The position numbers and the translations under genes are program-made. A DNA stretch of 64,000 nt from JAYQKL01 sp038142705 (GTDB lineage Bacteria > Pseudomonadota > Alphaproteobacteria > RS24), in NCBI GenBank assembly GCA_965217015.1, contig OZ244224.1, positions 372,001 to 436,000 of the forward strand. The letters run 5' to 3'. Below are positions 33,354-42,652 of the stretch, piece after piece. A model generated the notes under the pieces. The model was not told the DNA's origin, ran no database searches, and saw only the letters and a list, made by a program, of their open reading frames with translations. Position 1 is the stretch's first letter. Every line of letters begins with the position of its first letter.

Positions 33354-34642
33354 TGTTACAGGATAAAGACCGTATTTTTACCAATATTTATGGGCCTGAT
33401 GGTGGCGATTTGGCCTCTGCGCAAAAGCGTGGCGATTGGGACAACACCAAAGCGCTCATTGAAAAAGGGCGTGATGGCATAATTGAAGAAATTAAGGCCT
33501 CAGGCTTGCGCGGGCGCGGTGGTGCGGGTTTCCCGACAGGTTTGAAATGGTCATTCATGCCGAAAGAAAGCGATGGTCGCCCGCATTATCTGGTGGTCAA
33601 CGCTGATGAGTCAGAGCCAGGCACATGTAAGGACCGCGATATTATGCGCCATGAGCCGCATAAGCTTTTGGAAGGCTGTTTGGTTGCTGGTTTCGCGATG
33701 GGCGCGAATAGCTGTTATATTTATGTACGCGGTGAATTTATTCGTGAGCGCGAAGCTTTGCAGCGCGCTGTTGATGAAGCCTATGATGCAGGCTTGCTTG
33801 GCAAAAATGCCTGCGGCTCTGGTTGGGATTATGATATTTATGTTCACCATGGCGCGGGCGCCTATATTTGTGGTGAAGAAACGGCCTTGATTGAATCGCT
33901 GGAAGGCAAAAAAGGCCAGCCGCGACTAAAGCCGCCATTTCCTGCCAATATGGGGCTTTATGGTTGCCCAACCACTGTCAATAATGTGGAAAGCATTGCG
34001 GTGACGCCAACGATTTTACGGCGTGGCGCAAACTGGTTCTCTGGCTTAGGGCGCGAAGGCAATACAGGCACTAAGCTGTTTTGTATTTCCGGTCATGTGA
34101 ACACGCCATGTAATGTTGAAGAAGAAATGGGAATCCCGCTCAAAGAGCTTCTTGAAAAACATGCTGGTGGTGTGCGCGGCGGTTGGGACAATCTGTTGGC
34201 GGTAATCCCAGGTGGGTCATCAGTGCCACTTTTGCCGAAAGAGATTTGCGACACTGTTTTGATGGATTTTGACAGCCTGAAAGAGGTTCAGTCTGGCTTG
34301 GGAACGGCGGCGGTGATTGTGATGGACAAATCAACAGATATTGTCAAAGCGATTGCCCGCATTTCGCATTTTTATAAGCATGAAAGCTGCGGCCAATGCA
34401 CGCCGTGCCGTGAAGGCACAGGCTGGATGTGGCGCGTAATGGAGCGTATGGCTAGCGGACAGGCGAAGCCGCAAGAAATTGATACGCTTCTCAATGTAAC
34501 CAAACAAATTGAAGGCCATACGATTTGCGCGCTTGGCGATGCGGCGGCATGGCCAATTCAGGGTCTTTTCCGCCATTTCCGGCCAGAAGTTGAGGCGCGT
34601 TTGGCCAAAAATAATGATGCACCCAAAGAGGCAGCTGAGTAA
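33353..34642 (+). CDS. nuoF: NADH-quinone oxidoreductase subunit F
   Basis: The NADH- and FMN-binding 51-kDa subunit, entry point of electrons. In 429 residues: the GLRGRGGAGFPTGLKW nucleotide-binding motif (about 51-66), ESEPGTCKDR, and the N3 cluster ligands ESCGQCTPCREG plus a downstream Cys in GHTICALGD. It is complete and of standard length. The start overlaps the nuoE stop by 1 base, and nuoG begins at the last base of its stop codon. Confidence 0.98.
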   Translation: MLQDKDRIFTNIYGPDGGDLASAQKRGDWDNTKALIEKGRDGIIEEIKASGLRGRGGAGFPTGLKWSFMPKESDGRPHYLVVNADESEPGTCKDRDIMRHEPHKLLEGCLVAGFAMGANSCYIYVRGEFIREREALQRAVDEAYDAGLLGKNACGSGWDYDIYVHHGAGAYICGEETALIESLEGKKGQPRLKPPFPANMGLYGCPTTVNNVESIAVTPTILRRGANWFSGLGREGNTGTKLFCISGHVNTPCNVEEEMGIPLKELLEKHAGGVRGGWDNLLAVIPGGSSVPLLPKEICDTVLMDFDSLKEVQSGLGTAAVIVMDKSTDIVKAIARISHFYKHESCGQCTPCREGTGWMWRVMERMASGQAKPQEIDTLLNVTKQIEGHTICALGDAAAWPIQGLFRHFRPEVEARLAKNNDAPKEAAE

Positions 34643-36723
34643 TGAGTGATACGATTAAAGTCAAAGTTGATGATATTGATGTCGAGGTCGCACCTGGCAC
34701 AAGCATAATGCAGGCTTGTGAAGAGGCAGGCGCTGAAATCCCGCGTTTTTGCTATCACGAACGGCTTTCTGTGGCAGGGAATTGCCGCATGTGTCTGGTG
34801 AATGTTAAAGGCGCGCCCAAGCCCGTGGCAAGCTGCGCCATGCCCGTTGCACCAGATATGGAAATTGACACAAAATCAGATGCAGTGCAGAACGCACGCA
34901 AGGGCGTAATGGAGTTTCTGCTCATCAATCACCCGCTGGATTGCCCTATATGCGATCAGGGCGGCGAGTGTGACCTGCAAGACCAAGCTTATGGCTATGG
35001 GCATGATACCAGCCGTTTTGAAGATAATAAGCGCGCCGTTGAAGACAAAGAAATGGGGCCCTTGGTCAAAACAATTATGACGCGCTGTATCCAATGCACG
35101 CGCTGTGTGCGGTTTTCTACAGAAGTTGCAGGTGTTCCAGAAATCGGGGCGATTGGGCGTGGTGAGGATATGGAAATCACCACTTATTTAGAGGCGTCTT
35201 TATCGTCTGAACTGTCAGGCAATGTGATTGACCTGTGCCCGGTAGGTGCGTTGACATCAAAACCCTATGCTTTTAAGGCGCGTTCATGGGAGCTTAAAAA
35301 AACCGAGTCCATTGATGTGATGGACGCGGTTGGCAGCCATATTCGGGTGGATACACGTGGGCGCGAAGTCATGCGTATAATGCCGCGCAATCATGATGAG
35401 ATAAATGAAGAGTGGCTGTCAGATAAATCACGTTTTGTGTGGGACGGTCTGAACAGGCAGCGTCTAGACACGCCTTATTTACGGCGCGGGAAATCTTTAG
35501 AGCCTGTTTCATGGGACGATGCTTTCGCGGCAATTGCCAATCAGCTGAAGGGTAAAGAGAAGAAAACAGCGGCGCTGGCTGGTGATTTGGCTTGCGCTGA
35601 AAGTATGTTTGCCATGCAGCAGCTCATGTCCAAGCTTGGCAGTGGTGATATGGATTGCCGTCAAGATGGTGCAAAATTGTCGGGGCCGCGGGCAAATTAT
35701 CTGTTCAATACCAGCATTGCGGGCATTGAAGATGCGGACGCATTATTGGTGATTGGCTCTAACCCGCGTAAAGAAGCACCTGTTTTGAATGCGCGTATCC
35801 GCAAGCGCTGGTTGCAGGGTGATTTCCCAATTGCCGCCATTGGCACACCGGCGGACCTCACCTATACGCATGATGTGTTGGGGCAGGGGCGTGACACGCT
35901 TGAGTCTTTAGCTAAAGGCGAAGGCGCGTTTTTTGATGTGTTGAAAAATGCGCAGCGGCCAATGCTTATTATCGGCCAGGATGCATTGGCGCAACAAGAC
36001 GGCGCGGCGGTATTGGCGACGGCGATTAAGCTTGCAGAAGCTACTGGCATGATAAGCGATGATTGGAACGGTTTTAATGTCTTGCATCAGGCGGCAGCGC
36101 GGGTTGCAGGGCTGGACATTGGGTTTGTGCCTGAAAATGTAAATCGCGATGTCGCGGCAATTCTTGATGATGCGGCAAGCGGCAAGATTGAAACCATGTT
36201 CTTGTTGGGCGCTGATGAAATTGACACGACTAAATTGACGGATTGCTTCACCATTTATATTGGCTCTCATGGTGATGCGGGCGCGCATTGTGCTGATGTT
36301 ATTTTGCCAGCTGCGGCTTATACAGAAAAATCTGCGATTTATATCAATACGGAAGGTCGTGTGCAGATGACGGAGCCAGCTGGGTTTGCGCCAGGTGATG
36401 CGCGTGAGGATTGGAAAATTTTGCGGGCGCTTTCTGATAAGCTGGCCAATATTGATGGGGCATTGCCTTTCGACACGCTGGACGCTTTGCGCGCCAAAAT
36501 GTTTGAGGCGCACCCGCATATGGCCGCGATTGATGAGATTGCCTCTTCACAAGCCCCACAAGCGCCAGCCAAAGCGGATATGACGGATCTGCTGTCTGCG
36601 CCTTTTGCGGCCTATACAAAAGATTTTTATCTGACCAATCCGGTCTGCCGTGCGTCAGCCATTATGGCTGATTGTAGCCAGCAGGCAAACCAGCGTGAAA
36701 AAGGAACCGGAACAGATGGATAG
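34642..36723 (+). CDS. nuoG: NADH-quinone oxidoreductase subunit G
   Basis: The 75-kDa subunit carrying three or more Fe-S clusters. In 693 residues: an N-terminal [2Fe-2S] ferredoxin domain (CYHERLSVAGNCRMC ... SC), the N5 His/Cys site (CPICDQGGECDLQD), the N4 ligands (CIQCTRC plus DLCPVGALT), and a degenerate molybdopterin-oxidoreductase-like domain that binds no cofactor. The last 150 residues are Ala-rich and variable. nuoH starts inside its final codons (ATGGATAG). Confidence 0.97.
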   Translation: MSDTIKVKVDDIDVEVAPGTSIMQACEEAGAEIPRFCYHERLSVAGNCRMCLVNVKGAPKPVASCAMPVAPDMEIDTKSDAVQNARKGVMEFLLINHPLDCPICDQGGECDLQDQAYGYGHDTSRFEDNKRAVEDKEMGPLVKTIMTRCIQCTRCVRFSTEVAGVPEIGAIGRGEDMEITTYLEASLSSELSGNVIDLCPVGALTSKPYAFKARSWELKKTESIDVMDAVGSHIRVDTRGREVMRIMPRNHDEINEEWLSDKSRFVWDGLNRQRLDTPYLRRGKSLEPVSWDDAFAAIANQLKGKEKKTAALAGDLACAESMFAMQQLMSKLGSGDMDCRQDGAKLSGPRANYLFNTSIAGIEDADALLVIGSNPRKEAPVLNARIRKRWLQGDFPIAAIGTPADLTYTHDVLGQGRDTLESLAKGEGAFFDVLKNAQRPMLIIGQDALAQQDGAAVLATAIKLAEATGMISDDWNGFNVLHQAAARVAGLDIGFVPENVNRDVAAILDDAASGKIETMFLLGADEIDTTKLTDCFTIYIGSHGDAGAHCADVILPAAAYTEKSAIYINTEGRVQMTEPAGFAPGDAREDWKILRALSDKLANIDGALPFDTLDALRAKMFEAHPHMAAIDEIASSQAPQAPAKADMTDLLSAPFAAYTKDFYLTNPVCRASAIMADCSQQANQREKGTGTDG

Positions 36724-37726
36724 CGTTTTTTTTGAAACATATGTTTTGCCAGGCCTGATTATCGTTGCGCATAGTTTGGCGATTATGTTGGCTTTGTTGC
36801 TGGCACTTGCCTTTTTTATGTATGCGGACAGAAAAGTTTGGGCAGCGGTGCAATTGCGACGCGGGCCGAATGTTGTGGGGCCATTTGGCTTGCTGCAAAG
36901 TTTTGCCGATATTTTGAAATATCTGGTGAAAGAAATTGTGATACCAACAACCTCAAATAAATTTATTTTCCTGCTGGCACCCTTTGTCACCATGTTTTTG
37001 GCGTTAAGCGCATGGGCGGTTATTCCGGTTAATGAAGGTTGGGCCGTCGCGGATTTGAATGTCGGTATTTTATATATTTTAGCGATTTCCTCATTGGGCG
37101 TTTATGGCGTCATTATGGGTGGCTGGGCATCGAATTCAAAATATCCATTTTTGGGCGCGCTGCGCTCTGCCGCACAAATGGTGTCTTATGAAGTGTCTAT
37201 CGGTCTGGTAATCATCACTGTTTTATTATGTGTTGGCTCGCTCAATCTGACCGATATTGTTTTGGCGCAAAAAACTGTCTGGTTCTGCATTCCGCTTTTC
37301 CCAATGTTTGTCGTGTTTTTCATTTCAGCATTAGCCGAGACCAACCGCCCGCCATTTGATTTGCCGGAAGCGGAGTCCGAGCTTGTGGCGGGTTTTATGG
37401 TTGAATATTCCTCAACCCCCTATGTGGTGTTTATGATTGGTGAGCTGGCGAATATTGTTTTGATGTGCGCCATGACAACCATTTTGTTTTTGGGGGGCTG
37501 GTTGCCGCCTGTTGATATTGCACCTTTTAACTGGGTGCCAGGTGTTGTTTGGTTTGTTTTGAAACTTTGTTTTATGTTTTTCATGTTTGCGATGGCAAAG
37601 GCAATGGTGCCGCGTTATCGCTATGACCAGCTTATGCGTTTGGGCTGGAAAGTATTTTTGCCGTTTTCGCTCATATGGGTGGTATTGACGGCAGGTGTTT
37701 TACAATATTTCAATCTGGCGCCTTAA
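36716..37726 (+). CDS. nuoH: NADH-quinone oxidoreductase subunit H
   Basis: An eight-helix membrane subunit (ND1 homologue) that links the quinone site to the proton channels. In 336 residues: ADRKVWAAVQLRRGPNVVGPFGLLQ (quinone-side loop) and ETNRPPFDLPEAESELVAGF, the strongly acidic conserved loop. The frame is open from 36650, but the ATG at 36716, 10 bases after AAGGA, gives the canonical N-terminus and overlaps nuoG by 8 bases. Confidence 0.97.
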   Translation: MDSVFFETYVLPGLIIVAHSLAIMLALLLALAFFMYADRKVWAAVQLRRGPNVVGPFGLLQSFADILKYLVKEIVIPTTSNKFIFLLAPFVTMFLALSAWAVIPVNEGWAVADLNVGILYILAISSLGVYGVIMGGWASNSKYPFLGALRSAAQMVSYEVSIGLVIITVLLCVGSLNLTDIVLAQKTVWFCIPLFPMFVVFFISALAETNRPPFDLPEAESELVAGFMVEYSSTPYVVFMIGELANIVLMCAMTTILFLGGWLPPVDIAPFNWVPGVVWFVLKLCFMFFMFAMAKAMVPRYRYDQLMRLGWKVFLPFSLIWVVLTAGVLQYFNLAP

Positions 37727-37746
37727 GAGAGAAGAGGATTTGATAT

Positions 37747-38238
37747 ATGGCTTGGCTTGATCGCACTGCACGGTCACTTTTTTTAAGCGAGTTTGCTTCA
37801 GCATTCGTTCTGGCGATGCGCTATTTTTTCGCGCCAAAAGCAACCATTAACTACCCTTATGAAAAAGGCCCTTTAAGTCCGCGTTTTCGGGGTGAGCATG
37901 CGCTGCGCCGTTATCCGAACGGGCAGGAGCGTTGTATTGCCTGCAAATTATGTGAAGCGGTTTGTCCGGCTCAAGCGATTACAATTGAAGCAGGGCCGCG
38001 AAACAATGACGGCACGCGCCGCACAATTCGTTATGACATTGACATGGTAAAATGTATTTATTGCGGTTTTTGTCAAGAAGCCTGTCCGGTGGACGCGATT
38101 GTCGAGGGCCCGAATTTTGAATTCGCTACAGAAACCCGCGAAGAGCTGATTTACAATAAAGAAAAACTGCTTGCCAATGGCGATAGATGGGAAGTCGAAA
38201 TTGCTAAAAACTTAGAGCTGGACGCGCCTTATCGCTAA
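37747..38238 (+). CDS. nuoI: NADH-quinone oxidoreductase subunit I
   Basis: An 8Fe ferredoxin-type subunit (TYKY) passing electrons through N6a and N6b to N2. In 163 residues the two motifs are CIACKLCEAVCPAQAI and CIYCGFCQEACPVDAI, with all eight cysteines. The N-terminal helix lies along the membrane. Spacing is 20 bases from nuoH, with AGAGG just before. Confidence 0.98.
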   Translation: MAWLDRTARSLFLSEFASAFVLAMRYFFAPKATINYPYEKGPLSPRFRGEHALRRYPNGQERCIACKLCEAVCPAQAITIEAGPRNNDGTRRTIRYDIDMVKCIYCGFCQEACPVDAIVEGPNFEFATETREELIYNKEKLLANGDRWEVEIAKNLELDAPYR

Positions 38239-38256
38239 TCAGGAATTGAAACCATC

Positions 38257-38877
38257 ATGACTTTAACAAGCTTTGTATTTTATCTTTTTGCCAGTGTGAG
38301 CGTTGCCAGCGCCTTGATGGTGGTCGCATCGCGCAATCCTGTGCATTCGGTTTTGTATCTGATTTTAACCTTCTTTAATGCGGCGGGCTTATTCGTGCTG
38401 ATGGGGGCAGAGTTTCTTGCCTTGCTGATTGTCATTGTCTATGTCGGCGCGGTGGCGGTGCTGTTTTTATTCGTGGTGATGATGCTGGATATTGATTTCA
38501 GCCGCATGCGCGAGGGCTTTTTGCAATATTTGCCAGTAGGCGGCTTGATTGGTCTTGTTTTGTTGGTTGAATTGGTTCTGGTGCTGGGGGGCGGCAGCTT
38601 TAATTCAGAAATCGCATTAACAGGGCCAAAAGCAACACCTGAGGGCATGAGCAATGCTGAAGCCATCGGGCGGGTTTTATACACGGATTATATTTTCTAT
38701 TTTCAGGCCGCCGGTGCGGTTTTGCTCGTCGCTATGATTGGCGCCATTGTGCTCACGCTGCAAAAAACAGACAATCCACGCCGCCAAAATATTGCGGCAC
38801 AAAATGCCCGCACAAAAGAAGATGGTGTGGAAATTGTGAAAGTTAAGCCTGGTCAGGGTATTGGGACAAAGGGTTAG
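38257..38877 (+). CDS. nuoJ: NADH-quinone oxidoreductase subunit J
   Basis: A 206-residue membrane subunit (ND6 homologue) with five predicted helices and the conserved NPVHSVLYLILTFFNAAGLF and LIVYVGAVAVLFLFVVMML segments, the latter containing the pi-bulge helix. The C-terminal 40 residues are hydrophilic and basic. Spacing to nuoI is 18 bases. Confidence 0.96.
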   Translation: MTLTSFVFYLFASVSVASALMVVASRNPVHSVLYLILTFFNAAGLFVLMGAEFLALLIVIVYVGAVAVLFLFVVMMLDIDFSRMREGFLQYLPVGGLIGLVLLVELVLVLGGGSFNSEIALTGPKATPEGMSNAEAIGRVLYTDYIFYFQAAGAVLLVAMIGAIVLTLQKTDNPRRQNIAAQNARTKEDGVEIVKVKPGQGIGTKG

Positions 38878-38889
38878 GGTGACAACACT

Positions 38890-39210
38890 ATGGAATATGG
38901 AATGAATATCGGGCTGGGGCATTACCTCACTTTGGCCGCTATATTATTAACCATTGGTATTTTTGGTATTTTCCTGAACCGGAAAAACATCATTATTATT
39001 CTGATGTCTATCGAGTTGATGCTCTTGGCCGTGAATATAAATCTGGTCGCGTTTTCATCTTATATGGGAGACATTACGGGGCAAATTTTCTCTTTGCTTG
39101 TGTTAACGGTTGCGGCTGGTGAGGCGGCGATTGGGTTGGCCATTTTGGTTATCTACTTCCGTAATCGCGGCGATATTGCCGTTGAAAATGTCAGTCAGAT
39201 GAAAGGTTAA
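38890..39210 (+). CDS. nuoK: NADH-quinone oxidoreductase subunit K
   Basis: A 106-residue membrane subunit (ND4L homologue) with three helices; the two membrane glutamates are in SIELMLLAVN and AAGEAAIGLA. The ATG at 38890 lies 7 bases after AGGGTGA and is preferred. The ATG at 38902 would give a more typical length of 102 residues but has no usable Shine-Dalgarno. Confidence 0.95.
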   Translation: MEYGMNIGLGHYLTLAAILLTIGIFGIFLNRKNIIIILMSIELMLLAVNINLVAFSSYMGDITGQIFSLLVLTVAAGEAAIGLAILVIYFRNRGDIAVENVSQMKG

Positions 39211-39215
39211 AAACT

Positions 39216-41144
39216 ATGTCAACAGCGATTGTTTTTCTGCCTTTAATCGGTGCAATCATTGCGGGCTTGTTTGGCCGTTTGATTGGCGCGCGCGCGAGCG
39301 AGCTGGTTACTTGCGGTTTGATGGTAAGTGCTGCGGTTTTATCTGGTGCAGTTTTTGCCGATGTTTTGTTTAACGGGCCGCAGACGGTTCATGTGTTGGA
39401 TTGGATTAAATCCGGTAGCTTTGAAGCGAATTGGACCTTGCGTGTTGATATGCTCACCGCTGTGATGTTTGTGGTGGTTAATGGCGTCTCAAGTCTGGTG
39501 CATATTTATTCTATTGGTTATATGAGCCATGATGCGCATCGCCCGCGTTTCTTTGCTTATCTGTCTTTGTTCACCTTCGCTATGTTGACGCTGGTAACGG
39601 CGGATAACTTCCTGCAATTGTTTTTCGGTTGGGAAGGTGTTGGTCTAGCGTCTTATCTCTTGATTGGGTTTTGGTTCAAAAAGCCATCTGCAAATGCGGC
39701 GGCGATTAAGGCCTTTGTTGTCAATCGGGTTGGTGATTTTGGCCTGATACTTGGGCTGGGGGCGTTATATTTTACGGTTGGGTCTATTCATTTTGATGAT
39801 GCTTTTGCGGCAGCGCCAGTGCTGGCCGAGGGCACATTCCAGTTTCTAGGTTTTACTGTGCCGGTGCTCACAACCATTTGCCTGCTGCTCTTTATGGGCG
39901 CGATGGGTAAGTCAGCGCAGTTTTTGTTGCACACATGGTTGCCCGATGCGATGGAGGGGCCGACCCCTGTATCTGCGCTTATTCATGCAGCGACAATGGT
40001 TACAGCAGGTGTCTTTTTGGTGGCGCGCTGCTCGCCTTTATTTGAGTTGTCGCCAACAGCATTGGGTGTGGTAACCATTTTTGGCGCGATTACGGCCTTT
40101 TTCGCAGCCACTGTTGGTCTTGTGCAAAATGATATTAAGCGGGTGATTGCATATTCAACCTGTTCGCAGCTTGGCTATATGTTTGTCGCGCTTGGCATTG
40201 GCGCGTATCAGGTGGCGATTTTTCATCTTTTCACCCATGCATTTTTCAAAGCTCTGCTGTTTTTAGGGGCGGGTTCTGTTATTCATGCCATGAGTGATGA
40301 GCAGGATATGCGCAATATGGGTGGCCTGCGGGAAATGATACCTTTTACATGGCTGCTGATGCTGATTGGTACGCTTGCTTTGACGGGCTTTCCTCTCACG
40401 GCTGGTTATTATTCCAAAGATGCGATTATTGAGGCGGCTTTTGCTGCCAATGGCACAGGGCATATGTTTGGTTTTGTGTTGCTGGTGGTTGCGGCCTTGT
40501 TCACCTCATTTTATTCATGGCGTTTAATGTTCATGACTTTTCATGGCAAAACCCGCTTGACCAGCGACCAGCTCAGCCATGTGCATGAAAGCCCGGCTGT
40601 TATGATGGTGCCGCTTATTCTGCTTGCCGTCGGTGCTTTGGGGGCAGGCATGGCGTTTAAAAGCTTGTTTATTGGCGATGGCCAGCTTGGCTTCTGGGGC
40701 GCGGCGATTTTCACCAATCCGGAAAATACAATTCTGGTTGATTTGAAACTCGTGCCAAAAATTGTTATTTACGCGCCGCTTATTTCTATGATTTTAGGGT
40801 TCATTACAGCTTGGTATTTTTACATTAAGCGTCCTGATGTGCCTGTTCAGCTCGCAAAAGAGCAGGATATTCTCTACCGCTTTTTGTTGAATAAATGGTA
40901 TTTCGACGAGCTGTATGATGTCATTTTTGTGCGTCCGGCAAAGTGGCTGGCGCGCCAGTTCTGGAAAATTGGTGATGGCTTGTTAATCGATGGCTTTGGC
41001 CCTGATGGTGTCGCCGCGCAAGTGCAACGCATGACGCAACGCATTGTCAAACTGCAATCTGGATATGTTTATCACTATGCCTTTGCCATGCTTCTCGGTG
41101 TGGCTGGTCTGGCAAGCTGGTTTATGCTGACGGGAGGTCACTAA
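39216..41144 (+). CDS. nuoL: NADH-quinone oxidoreductase subunit L
   Basis: The most distal antiporter-like proton-pumping subunit (ND5 homologue). In 642 residues there are about 16 helices, the GWEGVGLASYLLIGFWF and HTWLPDAMEGPTPVSALIHAATMVTAGVFL signatures, and a C-terminal amphipathic lateral helix followed by a last transmembrane segment. Length is typical. It lies 5 bases after nuoK and overlaps nuoM by 1 base. Confidence 0.97.
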   Translation: MSTAIVFLPLIGAIIAGLFGRLIGARASELVTCGLMVSAAVLSGAVFADVLFNGPQTVHVLDWIKSGSFEANWTLRVDMLTAVMFVVVNGVSSLVHIYSIGYMSHDAHRPRFFAYLSLFTFAMLTLVTADNFLQLFFGWEGVGLASYLLIGFWFKKPSANAAAIKAFVVNRVGDFGLILGLGALYFTVGSIHFDDAFAAAPVLAEGTFQFLGFTVPVLTTICLLLFMGAMGKSAQFLLHTWLPDAMEGPTPVSALIHAATMVTAGVFLVARCSPLFELSPTALGVVTIFGAITAFFAATVGLVQNDIKRVIAYSTCSQLGYMFVALGIGAYQVAIFHLFTHAFFKALLFLGAGSVIHAMSDEQDMRNMGGLREMIPFTWLLMLIGTLALTGFPLTAGYYSKDAIIEAAFAANGTGHMFGFVLLVVAALFTSFYSWRLMFMTFHGKTRLTSDQLSHVHESPAVMMVPLILLAVGALGAGMAFKSLFIGDGQLGFWGAAIFTNPENTILVDLKLVPKIVIYAPLISMILGFITAWYFYIKRPDVPVQLAKEQDILYRFLLNKWYFDELYDVIFVRPAKWLARQFWKIGDGLLIDGFGPDGVAAQVQRMTQRIVKLQSGYVYHYAFAMLLGVAGLASWFMLTGGH

Positions 41145-42643
41145 TGTTAGATTGGCCTATTTTATCGACACTCACTTTTTTACCTCTTTTAGGGGCTGTT
41201 TTTATTATGCTCATTCGCGGCGACGAAGAGGTTATCGCGCGTAACGCTCGCGCCGTTGCCCTTTGGACAACAGTCGCCACGCTGGTTTTGAGCCTGATTT
41301 TATTATTTTCTTTCGATAGTTCGACAGCTGATTTTCAGTTTGTTGAGCGCTTTGACTGGATTGGCGGTGGGATTGACTATGCGATGGGTGTTGACGGGAT
41401 TTCGGTTCTGTTTGTCATTTTGACAACCTCGCTTATGCCGATTTGTATTTTAGCGAGCTGGGAAGCGGTAACGCATCGTGTGCGTGAATATATGGTCGCT
41501 TTCCTCATTCTTGAAACCCTAATGATTGGCGTGTTTTGCGCCTTAGATTTGGTTCTTTTTTACCTCTTCTTTGAGGCTGGCCTTATTCCAATGTTCTTAA
41601 TCATTGGCATTTGGGGCGGCGCGCGTCGGGTTTATGCTAGTTTTAAGTTCTTTTTATACACATTGCTGGGCTCTGTTTTGATGCTGCTCGGCGTGATGTA
41701 TATGTATTGGCAAACTGGCACAACCTATATTCCCGATTTGCATAACTTCACCTTTGATGCCGATGCGCAGACTTGGTTGTGGCTGGCATTTTTCGCTAGC
41801 TTCGCGGTGAAAATGCCCATGTGGCCCGTGCATACATGGTTGCCAGATGCGCATGTGGAGGCGCCAACGGCTGGCTCGGTTATTCTGGCTGGGGTTTTGT
41901 TGAAAATGGGTGGTTATGGTTTCTTACGCTTTTCACTGCCGATGTTCCCCCTTGCTTCAGCTGAATTTGCAGGCTGGGTGTTCGCGCTCAGTGTTATTGC
42001 GATTATTTACACATCGCTTGTCGCGCTTGCACAAGAGGATATGAAAAAGCTTATTGCCTATTCTTCTGTCGCGCATATGGGCTATGTCACAATGGGGATT
42101 TTCTCGCTCAATGAGCAAGGCGTGCAGGGGGCGGTGTTCCAAATGCTCTCGCATGGCTGGATTTCAGGCGCTTTGTTCCTGTGTGTCGGGGTTGTTTATG
42201 ACCGCATGCACACGCGTGAGATTTCTGCTTATGGCGGGCTGGCCAATCGCATGCCGGTATATGCTTTCTTCTTCCTGCTTTTCACGATGGCCAATGTTGG
42301 TTTGCCTGGCACTTCTGGTTTTGTTGGCGAGTTCTTGACCATTATCGGGACATTCCAGGTCAGCACCTGGACTGCTTTATTGGCAGCAACTGGGGTCATT
42401 TTATCGGCTTCTTACGGTTTGTCACTTTATCGGCGTGTTAGTTTTGGCGCGTTAAGCAATGAGTCGCTCTTAGATATTAAAGACATGAACCGGCGGGAAA
42501 TATTTATCATTGTGCCATTAGCCATTGCGACGCTTGTTTTTGGCTTCTGGCCGATGCCGATTTTAGATTTTACAGCAGTTTCCATTCAGAACCTGTTGGA
42601 AAATTACAATAATGCCTTTTTACCTTCGACCACCGGAATGTGA
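41144..42643 (+). CDS. nuoM: NADH-quinone oxidoreductase subunit M
   Basis: An antiporter-like proton-pumping subunit (ND4 homologue). In 499 residues: the FFEAGLIPMFLIIGIWGG segment with the key Glu, HTWLPDAHVEAPTAGSVILAGVLLKMGGYG (discontinuous helix and Lys), and 14 predicted helices. It overlaps nuoL by 1 base and precedes nuoN by 9 bases. Confidence 0.97.
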   Translation: MLDWPILSTLTFLPLLGAVFIMLIRGDEEVIARNARAVALWTTVATLVLSLILLFSFDSSTADFQFVERFDWIGGGIDYAMGVDGISVLFVILTTSLMPICILASWEAVTHRVREYMVAFLILETLMIGVFCALDLVLFYLFFEAGLIPMFLIIGIWGGARRVYASFKFFLYTLLGSVLMLLGVMYMYWQTGTTYIPDLHNFTFDADAQTWLWLAFFASFAVKMPMWPVHTWLPDAHVEAPTAGSVILAGVLLKMGGYGFLRFSLPMFPLASAEFAGWVFALSVIAIIYTSLVALAQEDMKKLIAYSSVAHMGYVTMGIFSLNEQGVQGAVFQMLSHGWISGALFLCVGVVYDRMHTREISAYGGLANRMPVYAFFFLLFTMANVGLPGTSGFVGEFLTIIGTFQVSTWTALLAATGVILSASYGLSLYRRVSFGALSNESLLDIKDMNRREIFIIVPLAIATLVFGFWPMPILDFTAVSIQNLLENYNNAFLPSTTGM

Positions 42644-42652
42644 GGTCATAAA